25,090 nucleotides of DNA from the NCBI GenBank assembly GCA_026770585.1, contig MU646409.1, positions 95,987-121,076 of the forward strand. The letters are read 5' to 3'. The notes under the pieces are model-generated. The model did no database searches, was not told where the DNA came from, and saw only the letters and a program-made list of their open reading frames with translations. The position numbers and the translations under genes were made by a program. The DNA is from Baffinella frigidus. Taxonomy: Eukaryota > Cryptophyceae > Cryptomonadales > Baffinellaceae. Positions 9,439 through 20,427 of the stretch are shown in pieces (the first letter of the stretch is position 1; each line of letters begins with the position of its first letter).

Positions 9439-10722
9439 ATGTTCACCTCTACCGCCCGCCCGCTGGTACATCCTCCGTCTCTTTCTCTTTCTGTCCCTCG
9501 ATCGCTCTGTTTCCCTTCCCCCCCCTCTCTCTCGCAGAGCGCTCCAAAGTGTTGCGACATCAATTGTACCGAGACAGTGAAGCACCGACTTTCCGAGTTG
9601 AAGCGAGCTGCGGGCAAGGCGGGTCGGTGTGCCTTGGTTCCGCTGCGGACCTGGTCCTGGTGGATCCAGCTGTGAGCCGCCGCTCAGCTCGGACCAGTGT
9701 CTCCGTGCAGCAGCTCACATCGAGAAGCCTCTCGCTGTGTTGGGGCGCGTCGGCCTAGCCTAGCGCTCCGCTCCGCTCTCTTGCTCTGCGCTCGCAGGCG
9801 TCCCATACCTTCCAAAACTCAAACGCCCCCCCTGAGAAAAGGGATGGGTCTAGTCAATCGTCTGAGAGGGGTCTGGACAAGATGACACACGCAGAGATGA
9901 TGAACCTCGGAGGTGGTCCTCTGGTGCTCGGCATCTCGCATCTGACACGGAAACGTGCGTTCTCTGCGCGCAGATCCAGTCGCTCATCTCCACCTACAAC
10001 AACGACAAGCTGGTACCAGCCTTTCTGAGACTCCCAGAGCCGTTCCCACCCCAACAGCCCTCCCCTCTGTCTCCCCGATTCCCCGATCCAATTTCAGTGA
10101 GGCAGGCAGGGAGGCGGGCAGAGAGGCAGCAAGGCAGACAACCAGGCAGGCAGGCTTGGAAGCAGACAGGCTCGTAGGCAGTGTGCCATAGAGCTAGGCA
10201 GAGATTCGAGCAGGGTGTCAGCTGCGTTGCCCTCCAGCAATCCGATTTTTGTCGTGGAGTGGTCACAACGAGGGGGGCCCCCAGCTGACCTGCCACAGCA
10301 TGGGGTTAGACCTCCCAGAAAACACATGCATCCGCGTGGGTCATCTTGGGAACATTGGGAACAGGCCTGTTCTTAAGAGAGTAAGACACGCTCGTGGCGG
10401 TGTGCGTCCTTGTTCGCGATAGCCCATGTATCGTGCGCGTGGCGCCACATCTCGGGGCCTGGAGACGGTGACAGAGGGGATACCCGAAACTAAAGGAAAC
10501 GCACCGTCCCTTGGGTGATCGTATGCTCCTACGACTAGCCCTACCGTAGGACCCTAGGGCGGTGCGTGTCCTTGTTCGCGAATAACCCCTGTGGAGAAGG
10601 GGGGGGCGGGGGTGGGGGCTCGCGACGCTGACCGCGCGGTGGCTGTCCCCCTTTCGCAGCTGCGCTCCAAGTTCTCGTCGCCGGAGGGTGTGTGCGATCC
10701 GTACGGCGCCGACTCTTGCTAA
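9439..10722 (+). CDS. Tentative small Cys-containing protein, multi-exon, divergent from eIF2A
   Basis: Not recognised. Three stretches look like exons on the plus strand. (1) 9538 onward, after a strong pyrimidine tract and cgcag: SAPKCCDINCTETVKHRLSE, continuing LKRAAGKAG. (2) 9974-10012 after gcgcgcag: IQSLISTYNNDKL, followed by gtacc. (3) 10660-10722 after ctttcgcag: LRSKFSSPEGVCDPYGADSC then TAA. The last two join in phase 0. A possible first exon ends at 9468 (MFTSTARPL, then gtacat). The link from the first stretch to the second is not phase-consistent with the obvious donor (9622), so either a donor or an exon is missed. It starts within 300 bp of eIF2A on the opposite strand, suggesting a shared promoter. 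It may be wrong. Confidence 0.35.
10098..10190. repeat. Imperfect GGCA-rich tandem repeat
   Basis: Runs of ggcaggcaggg, ggcagagaggcagcaaggcag and ccaggcaggcagg form a degenerate GGCA/GGCAGA repeat. It lies inside the putative intron of the tentative plus-strand gene. Confidence 0.7.
10397..10592. mobile_element. Relic(s) of the fold-back MITE family
   Basis: Two copies of a block like 'gtccttgttcgcga' followed by atagccc or ataacccc (10405-10428 and 10567-10591) align over 27 nt with the right arm of the intact elements, and 10520-10558 keeps the palindromic centre (ctaccgtaggaccctagg). These are diverged copies or a subfamily; boundaries are uncertain. Confidence 0.5.
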
Positions 10723-11267
10723 GCTTCTCCCCATGGATGCCGGGCCACCCCGAGCACGCGACCTAGGGACGCGCGTGGGGCGTGTCCCCAGAGTCCCCAG
10801 AGTCCCTTGATTCCCAGAGCGCGCGCGGTGGGGAGCGGTGCGGTGCTGCCCCGCCTCGTGACCACGTCGTCGCTGCATGTACAGTTGTAGGCTCGACCAC
10901 ATCCGGGTGATCTTGCGGGTGTTGAATAAACGTGAGGTTCCGTGTGGGCTGGGCGGGGCGTCGTGGCGCGGGTCATCCCCTCCCCCCTCCCCTGGGCACG
11001 CCACGCCACCTGGACCCTACACCCTACACCCTGAGCCATTATGTTAACCCTGCTTACACCCTACTCCCTACACCGTAAAACCCCTCCTTACACCCTACGA
11101 CATTATGGTAACAGGAAAGCCCACCCCGTGTTCGCACTGTCATCCCACAGACCACGCCCCGTGGGGCTTGTCCCGGGGGAAAGACGGGGTTTGATCAACT
11201 GTCAAACACTGGGGTAACGCCCACTGATTCAACCAAGCATTTCGCTCAGCACGAGTCTTACGAGGTC
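10723..11267. other. Intergenic stretch with a C-strand array
   Basis: No exon seen. Besides the CCCTACA-type array at 11016-11102 it contains a second 'cattatg.taac' block (11036-11048 and 11099-11111), which marks a tandem duplication of about 63 nt. Confidence 0.5.
11016..11102 (-). repeat. CCCTACA-type telomere-like array, C-rich on plus
   Basis: Units are CCCTACA, CCTTACA and CCCTACT, with the C-rich strand on plus, opposite to the arrays in the flanking minus-strand genes. If a plus-strand transcript covers this point (the tentative gene ending at 10722), the transcript-polarity rule still holds; if not, it is intergenic DNA free of the constraint. Confidence 0.8.
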
Positions 11268-11383
11268 TACAGGGTTACCTCGCTACTAAGGAGGCTCATC
11301 CCCTCCAGGACCTTACAGTAGGCTTACATAGCCCTACGGTGGTCCTGGGGGGGGGCGCGGCTCCTTATGAGCGAGGCTCCATG
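11268..11383. mobile_element. TA-flanked fold-back MITE, copy 4, degraded
   Basis: The left arm is CAGGGTTACCTCGCT and the right arm ends gagcgaggctccatga, so both arms carry mutations. The poly-C/poly-G runs and the central palindrome remain. The right TA flank is lost. Confidence 0.8.
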
Positions 11384-11448
11384 ACACACATGGGCAGCGG
11401 GGAATCCGATTACTTTGATGCCGTGTGTCAGTCAGCTGTTGAAACCAC

Positions 11449-11563
11449 TACAGGGGTACCTCGCTCATAAGAAAACCCCCACCCCCCCTAGGACCACCAG
11501 CAGGTCCTATCCTAGACATAGTCCTACTGGAGGACGCTTTCTCATGAGCGAGGTACCCCTCTA
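11449..11563. mobile_element. TA-flanked fold-back MITE, copy 5
   Basis: The left arm CAGGGGTACCTCGCTCATAA is intact and the right arm is GAGCGAGGTACCCCT followed by cta. TA lies at both outer edges (11449-11450, 11562-11563). The poly-G run of the right half is largely missing. Confidence 0.85.
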
Positions 11564-11800
11564 GTTTCCGCCGTGTGCCCGCGAAGGGTTGATGCCTCAC
11601 ACTCTGTCAGAGTCTCGCGAGAATGGACCCGTCGAACCCATGAATATTTTTCACATAAAGTACTCTACACACGCAAATGCTATTTCTCTCCCCTCGGTAA
11701 TTTGTACAGGCCCGACTTTCGTTGCACGCACGATCCCTCGCCCCACGGCACGAAAGATCAAGTGACTTTACACGGCGCCTATCAGCCCCCGAGACGGGCC

Positions 11801-11920
11801 TACAGGGGTACCTCGCTCATAAGAAAGCGCCTCCTCCTAGGACCCTACAGTAGGCCTATCTAGGGCCCTATGGTGGTCCTAGAGGGGGGGGCAGTTTCTC
11901 ACGAGCGAGGTACCCCTGTA
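11801..11920. mobile_element. TA-flanked fold-back MITE, copy 6
   Basis: A 120-bp copy with TA on both flanks, arms CAGGGGTACCTCGCTCATAA and GAGCGAGGTACCCCTG, poly-C/poly-G runs and a palindromic centre (ctacagtaggcctat). It lies 108 bp beyond the stop codon of the RAP gene, perhaps in its 3' UTR. Confidence 0.9.
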
Positions 11921-12027
11921 TCGCACGCTCGAGGGCCTGTATCCCGCAGACAGGTTGCGAGCTCTGTGAGGACTATCTGGGGATAGGCCCGCCTCGACAA
12001 GACGTTGGAGCCATTGGCTGGAGAAAG

Positions 12028-15000
12028 TCACTGGGTCTCGGAGGCGCTGGCCGGGCGCCTGTTCGAATCCTCGAGGCGGTCCCGGAGGTAGTCCTGCTTA
12101 CGGTTCAGGGTGTAGGGTGTAGGGTTTAGGGTTTGGGGTTTGGGGTTTGGGGTTTGGGGTTTGGGGTTTAGGGTTTAGGGTTTAGGGTTTAGGGATAAGG
12201 TCTTAGGGTTTGGGGTTCAGGTTTAGGGTTTAGTGTTTAGTGTTTGGTGTTTTGTGTTTAGGGTTTAGGGTTTAGGGTTTGGGGTTTAGGGTTTAGGGTT
12301 TAGGGTTTAGAATTTAGGGTTTAGGGTTTAGGGTTTAGGGTTTAGGGTTTAGGGTTTAGGGTTTGGGGTTTGGGGTGTAGGGTGTAGAGTGTAGGGTTTA
12401 GGGTTCAGCGTGGAGAGTCGCACGCCTCTGGCCAATCAGAGCTTTCCCTGGTACTACTCTCATCAATCAGAGCTTTCCCTGGCCCTTCACCATTGGGTCA
12501 TCGCCCTTTCACAGACACGGTCCGGAATTCATCTCGGAACATCAAGAAATCAGTATAACTTTTTATGCTAGGTTACCTTCTATTTATGGCATGTTAGGGT
12601 TGTTGTTGCTATCGTGGCAACCCATGCCCAACGTAACACACACACGATACTGATTCAGCAATCTTCCGAGATGAGATTTGTGAGGGACCTGCTTTTCCTC
12701 GCTGTGGTAAAAGGGTAGGGTTTCGGGCTTCGGGTTCCGGGTTCTGGGTTTTGGGTTCCGGGTTTCGGGTTTCGGGTTTCGGGGTGAGACCTGCTTCTCC
12801 TCTCGGGTGTCGAGGGCGTCCCACTCCCAGTAGGGCACCGAGACCAGCTCATAACCTGTCGTGGTTGGGGCGTCAGTACCCAGCGAGGGCGAGAGCGAGG
12901 ATACTGCCGCCCCAACAACAAGGTCGCCCTCGCTCTCGCCCTCTCGGGTGATGCGCGAGGCAGGAGGGAATAACCTGTCGTCGCTCGCGTGAGCGGTTCG
13001 CGGTTAGGTCCTGGTCTTACAAGGCCTTCGCGGAAGGGAATGCACAGTGGATGCCGGGTTCGCTCCGAATGAACGCACTTTTGTATCTAGAGGGGAGAGG
13101 GCCGACGGGGTGAGAGGCCTTCACGGAAGGGAAATACATGGTTGCCATCTTGGGTTCGATCACAATTAAACGTAATTCTCTATCGACAGGAGCGAGAGCC
13201 GATGGGGGCGAGGAGCCGCGGAGGCGGATCGTCTGACTTTGAGAACATCCCACTGTACCGAGAATATCCAACTGTACAGTCTTTGAGAATATTCCACTGT
13301 ACCGAAGCGCGGCCGTCATAAGGCTCATCGACGTTTGGATCACTCGACGTGAGGCTGCGGAGCGATAAAAACGACGAAGCAGGGCTGCCGTGTCGTCACA
13401 CGGTGGTGTTCAGCATATACTGTAAAGGGTTCTTCTGTTACCGAGGAGGGCGAGGTGGGAGCGCTTCATGACCGTCGCACCCAGCGGCCGCCGCGAGTCT
13501 GCCGCGTAGTGGTACGGCCCGTCCACCTGGTGGCCGTTATTCGAAATTGAGCACGCGCGCGCGAGAGAGAGAGAGAGAGATCGAGAGCAAGAGCGAGAGC
13601 GAGCGAGCGAGCGAGCGAGCGAGAGCGTGCGTGTGTGAGTGAGATCCACTTGACGCCCCTGGGGAGTCACCTCGCGCGGTCAGGCATGTGGACGAGCGTG
13701 CGGGGAGGCGGGCGCCCCAAACGAGGGCACCCTCAGGGGGGGGGGGCGCGAGACCTCGATGGCGACTCGCGCAGAAGGGAGGAGGATGTCGAGCGAATAA
13801 CCTGAGCGAGCGTCGACGAACTCCTCGACGTGCTCGAGCCCCATGCCCATCACGCACGACACCACGTCCGCCTGCGTACACCCACGTTACTACAGGTCAC
13901 GGACACGACTCCGTCCACAGCACGGACACGACCTAGCACGACCGCCTGCGCACACCCACCCGCGCCAATTCACGGACACGACTCCTTCCATAGCACGGAC
14001 GCGACCCGTCACGCACGACACCGCGTCCGCCCGCACCGCCTCACGGACCCGCTCTAAAGTTGACGGATTTGCACCGCACACCCCGCATGTCAACTTGCGA
14101 ATAGTCTGACATTCAACCCACGGGAGGCACAGCTAGGAACCAACAGCCCTGCTATGGAGGGCAAATCGATTTTCTCGATCCCGGTCATTTGAAGTGGAGC
14201 TCGCCGGAATCCAGCGACCTGTGGAACAAACCAGGGGGATTGGCACAGAGGAGTTACTCCCACTCTGAGGGCTGGTGGAAGGACCTGGAGACACGAGACA
14301 GTCTTAGGAGGAGGCTTCGACCGAACTATCTCCCAGAGCCGCCCCTTCCATCTCTCCCCCTCCCGCCCCTCCAGCCCCCCCCAGTCTTTCCCCGACCCTT
14401 CCCCCAGGTCCGACGCGGGTCGTTCCCCGACCCCCGACGGGTTTTGCCTGTCCCCTCCAAATGCATTTGGACCCGACGCCCTCGAGACCAACGGCGTTGG
14501 GCCCGCGCTCAACGAACCCCCACCCCCTCGCTCCCCGGCCCGCGCCCCCCCGCCCCCACCTGCTGTACACCCCTCCCCCCCCCGTCGCGAGTGTCCCATC
14601 TCCCCTCCCGCCCCGCCGCGGGACGTGGCACTCCCTTGGGTCCCGTCGAGTGGAGGGGTGTCGGAGAAGTAGCGTGCGGCGAGGCCGGGTCGCTCGAGGT
14701 CGCACCACAGGAGGAACTGATGCACCTGGTTTTAGGTTTTAGGTTTAGGCGCAGCCCGCAACCACGCGCAACCCTTGGGGGATGCGAGGCGCCGGAAAGG
14801 ATCGGGGCGCCGTTAAGGGCGAGGCCCCGTAGTGGGGGCGACTAGCCTGCTGGCAGCGCTCCGCGGAGGAGGGGGGGCTGCTGGACAGCAGTAGGGGGGG
14901 ACGACGAGCACTGCGTGCAGTCCAGGACACGGACGCCGCAGGACTGACGCCGTTACGTTGACGCCGTCAAGTTACCGGCGAAGTAACTCAAGAGCCAGCA

Positions 15001-18000
15001 GACCGGAGAAGAGCGGCGCTGCCAGGGCAAATGCCGAAATTTATGGGAGACCCATGGAATCGAAAAATGCTGGGTGTTGCAGAGCGGAATGCAGCCGCGC
15101 GCGATCGCCAGGGCAGGTTAAGCACGCGGTGGGAGGGGGGAAGAGCGGAAGCGCAGCGAGGGCAGCCGCACCACGTTCGGAGCGTCGGAGCACACCACGC
15201 TACCACCATCAGATTCCCCCAATCCCGAGGGAACACAACGCGGTTCAAGGTTTTAGGTTGAGACGTTTCGGTTTTCGGGTTTCAGGTTGGGGTTTAAGGT
15301 TCAGGGCTAAGCCGAAGGTTCTGGAGGTGTGTGTGTGTGCGTGTGCCTGTCGAAGGAGGGATGGCTCGATCCAAAGGAGCGATGGCCCGAGCGCGTCAAG
15401 CACCTGCCAACACCGCACACCATCAATCTTCAACAGTTCTTTACACGATGCACCATCACTTTTCAACCGGTCTTTACACGATGCTAACAATTTATTACGA
15501 AAACAGTCACGATGTGATAAAACGTGAATGGGAAAGGAATGTAACATGGCACCATAGAGTCACAGGTCATTTAGCAGAGCGTTGAACCACGTCAGCACAC
15601 CATTGCATCACATGAGCAGAGCGTTGAATCACGTCATCGGCGCGCTCGGCCCTTGCCATCAACGCGATCAAGGTGTCAGAGCTACCCTTAGACCCAAGAC
15701 CCAAAACTGTGTTCATCGAAACTTCGTGACAGAACCCTATCCATGGCACAGCACATCAATTCATTGACCCGAGAAGCCAAAGGGGATTCCAACCCAGCGG
15801 AAGACGCGCGGATCGCGGATCGATGCTGGTGCCCCGCCGGCAGGCTCCACGCAGGGGTTCCGCCGGCAGGTTCCAGAACAGTTTTTTTCCGTTTTTTTTT
15901 CACCCTCGCGATTTGCCGGCCCTGGACCCTCGCGGTGGCCGCGCTGCCCCCCCCCCATAATACCCCCCCCCATAATAAGCCGCCGCGCCGCCCCTCGCGT
16001 TTTGCCGCCTTTTTTCGAAAATGCTCCCCGTGACGTGAAACGCACCCGCGCGCTCTTTTTTTATAAAAAAAATTGGGGTTTAAAAAAAAAGCGGGTCTTG
16101 ACGACGTTTTTTTCGAATTTCTTTTTGGGCTCGAAAATTCAAAAAAGGTGGAATACCTGCGGATGCCCCCCCCGTCCCGCGTGCACGCGGATCACACCTC
16201 ATTAAATACATCTAGATGCTCTTTTCACTGGTTTGCACGTAGTCTTGCTCCAAATGGATTCAATGAGCGCAGATGAACTGAGGCAGAGGCAAACATAACT
16301 GGATATTACGGGCCACCGCCATAGCTGGATATCACGGTTAGGGTTTGTGAAAATTGGTTGAAAATACTGGAATTTCTGCAGAAAATAACCGCAACGTCGA
16401 GTCCCCGAGCATTTAATTTGAATAGCTGGCGGGACGGGTGTGCCACCCATCTGAGGACGCGTGGGTCTTGCACGCGGAGCACGGCCACCTGGGTGTTGAG
16501 GGTTTAGGGTTTAGGGTTCAGGTTTTAAGGTTGAGGGTTTAGGTTTTAGGGTTTAGGGTTTAGGGTTAAGGGTCCAGGGCTTAGGGTTACCGCCCACGCC
16601 ACGTTGGCGAGGCCCTGCGGGATGAGGCTGGTGGGGTGGAGGGAGGCGAGCGCGGAGAGGAGCGCGGCTTCCCAGTGGGGGAGCGACATGTGGAGGGAGG
16701 CCAGCGCGTGCAGCACGTTGCATACCGCCTGCCATGAGGTTGCGAGGGGGCGGTCAGCACGCTGCTGGATGCGGGGGCTGACGTTTTCTTGAAGGCCAGT
16801 GACGGAGCGACACCTCTGCGCGAGGCTGCGAGCCCAGTGGGCTGTGGGGGGGTTTGCTAGAGGTGCGTGGGATTAGATCCGGATGAAGGAACGTGTTTCA
16901 GGGTGGTGTGGTGTGGGGTGAGGTGGTGTGTGTGGGGGGGGTAAGAAGTGCGGAAAAACAGCCTGGGATGAGGTGAAGTATCTGAGGGGTTATGTTCAAC
17001 TGTAAGTGTTTGTGCAAATGGAGGAGGGTACGGATCCACACGGGCTTGGCCACAAAGCTGTGCCGTTGCACCGACTCACGCTCACCGTGACAAAAAAAAA
17101 ACTTGCAGGATTCGAGAAGGATTCCCATGGTGTGTGGTGATGTTCGCGTTGACCTCCCAACACGAAGCACGCAGCGAGCGATGGGCCCTGCGGTGATGGG
17201 AGGAGTGAAGACCTGGGGATCATGGTGACACTCTTCTTGCTGGAGGAACCACGCTTCCATCAAATGTTCTGCCAGCGCGTGGTGCACCACCTGATCCCCC
17301 AGGGTAGACCCATCAGAAAACGCCCTCGAGCATGGGGGGAACGTGACTCCTATAACACTTCTAGTGGACGTGATGGTGTAAAGTCACCCCGGCTATGCCT
17401 ACATGGGACTGGGTCCCGATGGGAATTAGCACACAATGTTGGACACCGGCGGGCGCTAGGGCTCCTAGCGGAAACACGTTTCCGACAAAGAGGGTGGGCA
17501 TCTCCTGGTAGGGGTACGACCTCGGGCAAACACGGGCGAGACGAAAACATGGGGCGAGGCGAAGCAATCGGGGTTGCGTGCGAGGCGAAACAGTAGTTGA
17601 AGAGGAGGAAAAACAACACAGCGAGGCGAAGCATGGGTTGGGATGGCGTTGTACCTCGGCGCGCGCCATGCCGTTCATGAGATTGCCGATGTTCTGCAGC
17701 GTGAATTCCCTGCCACGTTTGAGGTTTAGTGTTGAGTGCTTAGCGTTTAGTGTTTAGTGTTTATGTCTCACCAATTAGGTGAGGCCAGGCCCCTTTCCAC
17801 CCCACAATTTACACATTTGTAGCACGAGGCCAGTGTGTGAAGTTAAGAATGGTCCGCCAACCCGAGTGGGGCAGAGCTAGACCTCGGGGCCATGGTGAGC
17901 GCAACCACGCTCACATGAGGTGTTATGCACGCGCGAAGTGAACCATGGGGGAAGTGTATGAAAACAAAAGGGAACCTCCGTTTCTAAACGGCGGAAACCT

Positions 18001-20375
18001 TGGGGGGATGGAGAGAGCGACGGCGGCCATCTGGGAGAAGAGGGTGCTGTTGCGCGTCCCGACTCGAGCGAACGCGTTCACGATGTTCGCCACCGCCTGC
18101 GGGGACCGCCACCCACTTAGCACTGCTGCCTTTCTTCTCAGAAGTTATGGGGAGGATGCTAGAACGTCGGCAGTCTGTCCCGTGAGCGCGCGAACACGTT
18201 GACGATGTTTGAGACAGCCCGTGGGAACCGCCACCCTGTCTCAGCGTCGATGCGTGGCGACTATTTTTGTGAGGTTTGATGTTGTCTGAAAACGTGGCCG
18301 TTGGGCAGTGTCTTATATTCGCGTGTGAAATCAACTGGGTTTGATTTGGATCAAATTGATGAGCGCAGAACATTGACTCAGAGTACACAATAGTAGCTAG
18401 GAAACGAGTGGGTACAACCCGGCACAAAAAAAAACGCTCCATCATACACGCAAAAGCGTGGGTAAAACCCAACATATCAACAAACAACACGGCATACAAA
18501 CCAAAGCGTGGGTACAACCCATCATACACACACAGCCTTGTAGGAGTGGCTGGCAGCCTCACCCTGCAGTCGTGAAGGCAGTCGTCAAGCCAGACTGCAA
18601 TCGTCAAGCCTCGGACTGCAGGGAGGGGAGTACGACCCAGCAGAACACACAAAGTCTGGTGGGAGTGCCCTGGATTCTCAGACTGCAATCGTCAAGCCTC
18701 AGACCGCAAGGGGGGGGGCGTCTGGCTTCCGGAGTGGCGCGCCTCCCGTACAAAACGTGCCCGATGGAGTGTACCACGTGCCCGGTTGAGTGTGGGGAGT
18801 GTTCTGGGCACACTGATGTATACCAAAAAAACGAAACGTTGCGTTCTGAAATTCCCACGAATGACCTGGCGTGGACAGTCCAGGATATAAAGAAAGGGTG
18901 GTGGGAGAGTGCCTGGGCGCTGAAGGCTTCGGGAGGGGCGCGCATGGCAGCCTCGGCCAGGTGCGCCATCAGGGGCATGTCCCGCACCCGCAGCTGCCCA
19001 CCATGCGCCCATGTCATCACCCTGCAATCGACCTCCAAGGCTTTCGTGCGGGGTGGGATGCTGCACGGAGGTCACCGTCCCACACTTTCGGTTCGACTCA
19101 CATGCTTCGGGGTTTAGGTCGTGGAGACCACGACCTAAACCCCGAATCACGTGTGCCAAGTGCGTCATGAGGGGCACGTCCCGTACCCGCAGCTGACCAG
19201 CGTTTCTTAAAGTCAACCCCCATACACACTGTCAATTTTGGATCCGAAGACACCAGATTGGCACAGGCAGTTGCCCGGCGACACTGCGCGCATTTTAGTA
19301 GCTGCGATGCGTCAGGCGGGGGGCGTGGCGTATCTCCCAGCATCCGACACATACACTGCGAAGACTTGAAGGACACACGAAGGATTCCAGCAGCCTGCAA
19401 TCGGCCTCGATCGGGCCACGCAATCTATCGGTGGGATCATTCGAGTAGCTCGACTCGTGTCAGTGATGCGTCAGACAGGAGACGTGGCGGAGGAGGGGGG
19501 GGAGGAGGCGGAGGAGAGAGGCGGAAGGCCGCACGGGGTTTCAAAACCGAATATAACCTACGTTTCAACCCTAAATATAAACTACGTTTCAACCCTGAAT
19601 ATAACCTATTTGGCAACGCGCCGCTGCGACGCACACGTGGCTTGACCTCACTCGAGGAGTTTCTGGGTCTGAACGCTTCTGATTTCTTCTGATTTCAGGG
19701 CGCACGAAGGAAAGCACCACACGCACCTTAGCACCACCCCCACACACACCACCCGGTTAACTGATCCGAGTACCTTGGCGTAGGCATTCGCGATGTTGGC
19801 GACGTTGAGGGGGTCAAGAGCCACAGCCTCGAAGCTGAGAGTGACGGCAGAGAGGTACTGGAACAGCCTCTCATCGTCCACTCCCTCCCGCGACATTCCG
19901 TTTGCCTGGGTTTCGGGTGTAGGGTTCAGGGTTTAGGGTTTAGGTTTTAGGGTTTAGGGTTTAGGGTTTAGGGTTTAGGGTTTAGGGTTTAGGGTTTAGG
20001 GTTTAGGGTTTAAGGTGTAGGGCTTGGGTTAAGGGTGTGGTGTTTAGGGTTTAGGGTGTGGTATTTAGGATTGAGGGTGTAGGATTTGAGGGGTTTGAGT
20101 TCCCGCAACATCCCGTTGGCTTGCACGCGCCCGCCTTGGGTTCTAGAATCTTATCTCGACAGTCCGTCAGCTCTCAGGCTGAAGTAAATTGAAACGGGCG
20201 AGTGACGGGCGTGGACGGTGGCGACGCAGCCGAGCGAGCAAGAAAATCCCTGGCGCGACCGATGGATCAATCGCGAAAGCGAGAAAGGACATTTGCCGGC
20301 AACACCCGAGGCAGCGATCGCGGCGCGAGTGAGCAGGGGTTTAGGGTTTGGGGTTTAGGGTTGAGGATTCAGGGT

Positions 20376-20427
<52 letters not shown>

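Larger units (their letters stand above)
12791..13871 (-). other. RAP domain core, split over three exons
   Basis: The exons at 13871-13755, 13526-13442 and 12855-12791 together encode the RAP domain. The order seen is GLEHVEEFVDARSGYSLDIL, ARVAIE, VDGPYHYA, MKRSHLALLG and YELVSVPYWEWDAL. The aspartate of 'VDGP' and the 'Y.W' near the end are typical RAP positions. RAP folds resemble restriction-endonuclease-like nuclease folds and are thought to bind RNA in organelles. The terminal exon (12093-12028) adds DYLRDRLEDSNRRP and a short tail. Confidence 0.93.
14726..16395. other. Longest RAP-gene intron (about 1.7 kb), no exon seen
   Basis: It joins the exon ending NARGLD to the one starting VHQFLLW, in phase. 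Inside are short telomere-like stretches, a decayed copy of the exon 16 edge, and a homopolymer-rich island. A frame around 15640-15720 on minus (SSDTLIALMARAERADDV) is open but has no acceptor or motif I trust. A small missed exon cannot be excluded. Confidence 0.55.

Noticed and set aside
8061-9758. Long plus-strand open frames opposite eIF2A (for example 8670-9758)
   Set aside because: They are antisense shadows of the GC-rich eIF2A first exon, have no recognisable domain, and run through the eIF2A start region.
4366-11920. CRISPR-like or rho-independent terminator interpretation of the G/C-rich hairpins
   Set aside because: The units are dispersed with unrelated intervals and are flanked by TA; the genome is eukaryotic with spliced genes.
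14189-14845. Plus-strand Pro/Arg-rich open frame
   Set aside because: It is the complement of the glycine-rich part of RAP exon 17, with no splice or start context.
15567-15749. Possible exon reading SSDTLIALMARAERADDV
   Set aside because: No acceptor or donor of quality and no motif; it lies in short tandem repeats (cgttgaaYcacgtc). Flanking exons join in phase without it.
16898-17160. Extra RAP exon reading SFVAKPVWIRTLLHLHKHLQ
   Set aside because: It has no GT donor in the needed phase, and the flanking exons already join in frame at a conserved repeat boundary.
19909-20095. True chromosome end (telomere)
   Set aside because: Arrays are interrupted, degenerate and flanked on both sides by exons of one continuous gene; none is at the window edge.
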